Source of the DNA: Tannerella sp.
Lineage (GTDB): Bacteria; Bacteroidota; Bacteroidia; Bacteroidales; Tannerellaceae
Direction of reading: 5' to 3'
Length of the DNA: 6,716 bases
Assembly (NCBI GenBank): GCA_031283915.1
Contig: JAITAY010000077.1
Coordinates: 1-6,716 of the forward strand
Under the pieces are notes generated by a model. It searched no databases and had not been told where the DNA came from. It worked only from the letters and a program-made list of their open reading frames with translations. Shown here in pieces: positions 6,661-6,716 of the stretch. The first letter of the stretch is position 1. Each line of letters opens with the position of its first letter. The position numbers and the translations under genes were made by a program.

Positions 6661-6700
6661 CTGAAAATGCGCGCATACCGGGGTATGTAAGCATTTTCAG
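6661..6700 (+). repeat. 40-base hairpin just upstream of a ribosome-binding site
   Basis: CTGAAAATGC (6661-6670) pairs perfectly with GCATTTTCAG (6691-6700). Inside, a 3x3 internal loop (GCG and TAA) is followed by CATAC (6674-6678) pairing with GTATG (6683-6687). No T-tract follows, so it is not a terminator. Its 3' arm ends inside the AGGAGG at 6699-6704, so it could control translation of the frame starting at 6709, or be a terminal or subterminal palindrome of a mobile element whose body lies outside the window. Confidence 0.5.
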
Positions 6701-6708
6701 GAGGAAGT

Positions 6709-6716
6709 ATGGTGAA
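6709..6716 (+). CDS. Possible start of a plus-strand gene running off the window
   Basis: AGGAGG at 6699-6704 is followed after four bases by ATG at 6709 and GTG, and then the window ends, so only Met-Val is known. A strong Shine-Dalgarno contrasts with its absence before both efflux genes, which hints at a gene of different origin, for instance a transposase or other transferred gene. With two codons no product can be named, and the spacing is a little short. The opposite strand is also open here: a minus-strand frame enters from the edge and runs to TAA at 6601-6599. Confidence 0.25.

Larger units (their letters stand above)
5784..6716. other. Long upstream region without a recognisable gene
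   Basis: About 930 bases with no frame I can assign to a known family. The part from 5851 to 5946 is fairly GC-rich and full of inverted repeats. From about 6040 rightward the DNA is AT-rich, unlike the GC-rich operon. Other structure includes an inverted repeat TTTCTGT (6064-6070) with ACAGAAA (6084-6090), extendable to about 10 pairs with one G-T pair, and a wider-spaced pair GTTCCCG (6288-6294) with CGGGAAC (6338-6344). I saw no tRNA, rRNA, CRISPR repeat or transposase fragment. No regulator gene is present. Candidate promoter, tiny frames and hairpins are listed separately. Confidence 0.6.

Noticed and set aside
6687..6698. GTAAGCATTTTC as the tip of an IS66-type element
   Set aside because: Only the first six bases resemble such ends, and they fall inside the hairpin arm, which explains them without a mobile element boundary at that exact point.

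Overview
The window holds a tripartite RND (resistance-nodulation-division) drug-efflux operon on the minus strand, read right to left, with a long upstream region that carries no recognisable gene. The order is periplasmic adaptor (4677-5783), then RND pump (start at 4655), then outer-membrane factor. This matches the adaptor-pump-outer membrane order of Bacteroidetes efflux operons such as bmeABC. Here, however, the pump and the outer-membrane factor form one continuous 1512-codon frame (117-4655). The pump half is an AcrB/HAE-1-type permease with both acidic relay residues and the TM10 lysine. The second half is a NodT/OprM-type TolC-family outer-membrane lipoprotein whose own signal-peptide-like segment and lipobox cysteine survive inside the fusion.

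Organism: a member of Bacteroidales is likely. There are no Shine-Dalgarno sites before the operon genes, the translation leaders are AT-rich, a Bacteroides-type -7 box (TAnnTTTG) lies upstream, the lipoproteins have loose Bacteroidetes-like lipoboxes, and the RND sequence has a Bacteroidetes flavour. The coding part is GC-rich by eye, so a high-GC genus such as Alistipes is conceivable, but this is a guess.

Layout: 6-42 is a very strong hairpin with a T-tract on the plus strand, probably ending a convergent gene outside the window. 117-4655 is the pump/outer-membrane fusion. 4656-4676 is a 21-base gap. 4677-5783 is the adaptor lipoprotein. 5784-6716 is about 930 bases without a recognisable gene. 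Its operon-proximal half (5784-6193) looks like a long structured leader: a good minus-strand promoter (6163-6193), two tiny frames joined by a TAATG overlap (6136 to 5856), and three consecutive inverted repeats (5851-5946), one of them a near-perfect 19-bp palindrome. The distal part is AT-rich. It holds a stop-interrupted short plus-strand frame and, at the right edge, a 40-base hairpin followed by AGGAGG and an ATG that leaves the window.

How it works together: the adaptor bridges the proton-driven pump and the outer-membrane duct so that substrates leave the cell directly. The fusion fixes pump and duct at a 1:1 translation ratio, which suits two trimers. Whether the polypeptide stays fused or is cut at the internal lipobox is the main open question. 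No TetR, AraC or two-component regulator gene is visible, so any local control would have to lie in the leader or come from elsewhere.
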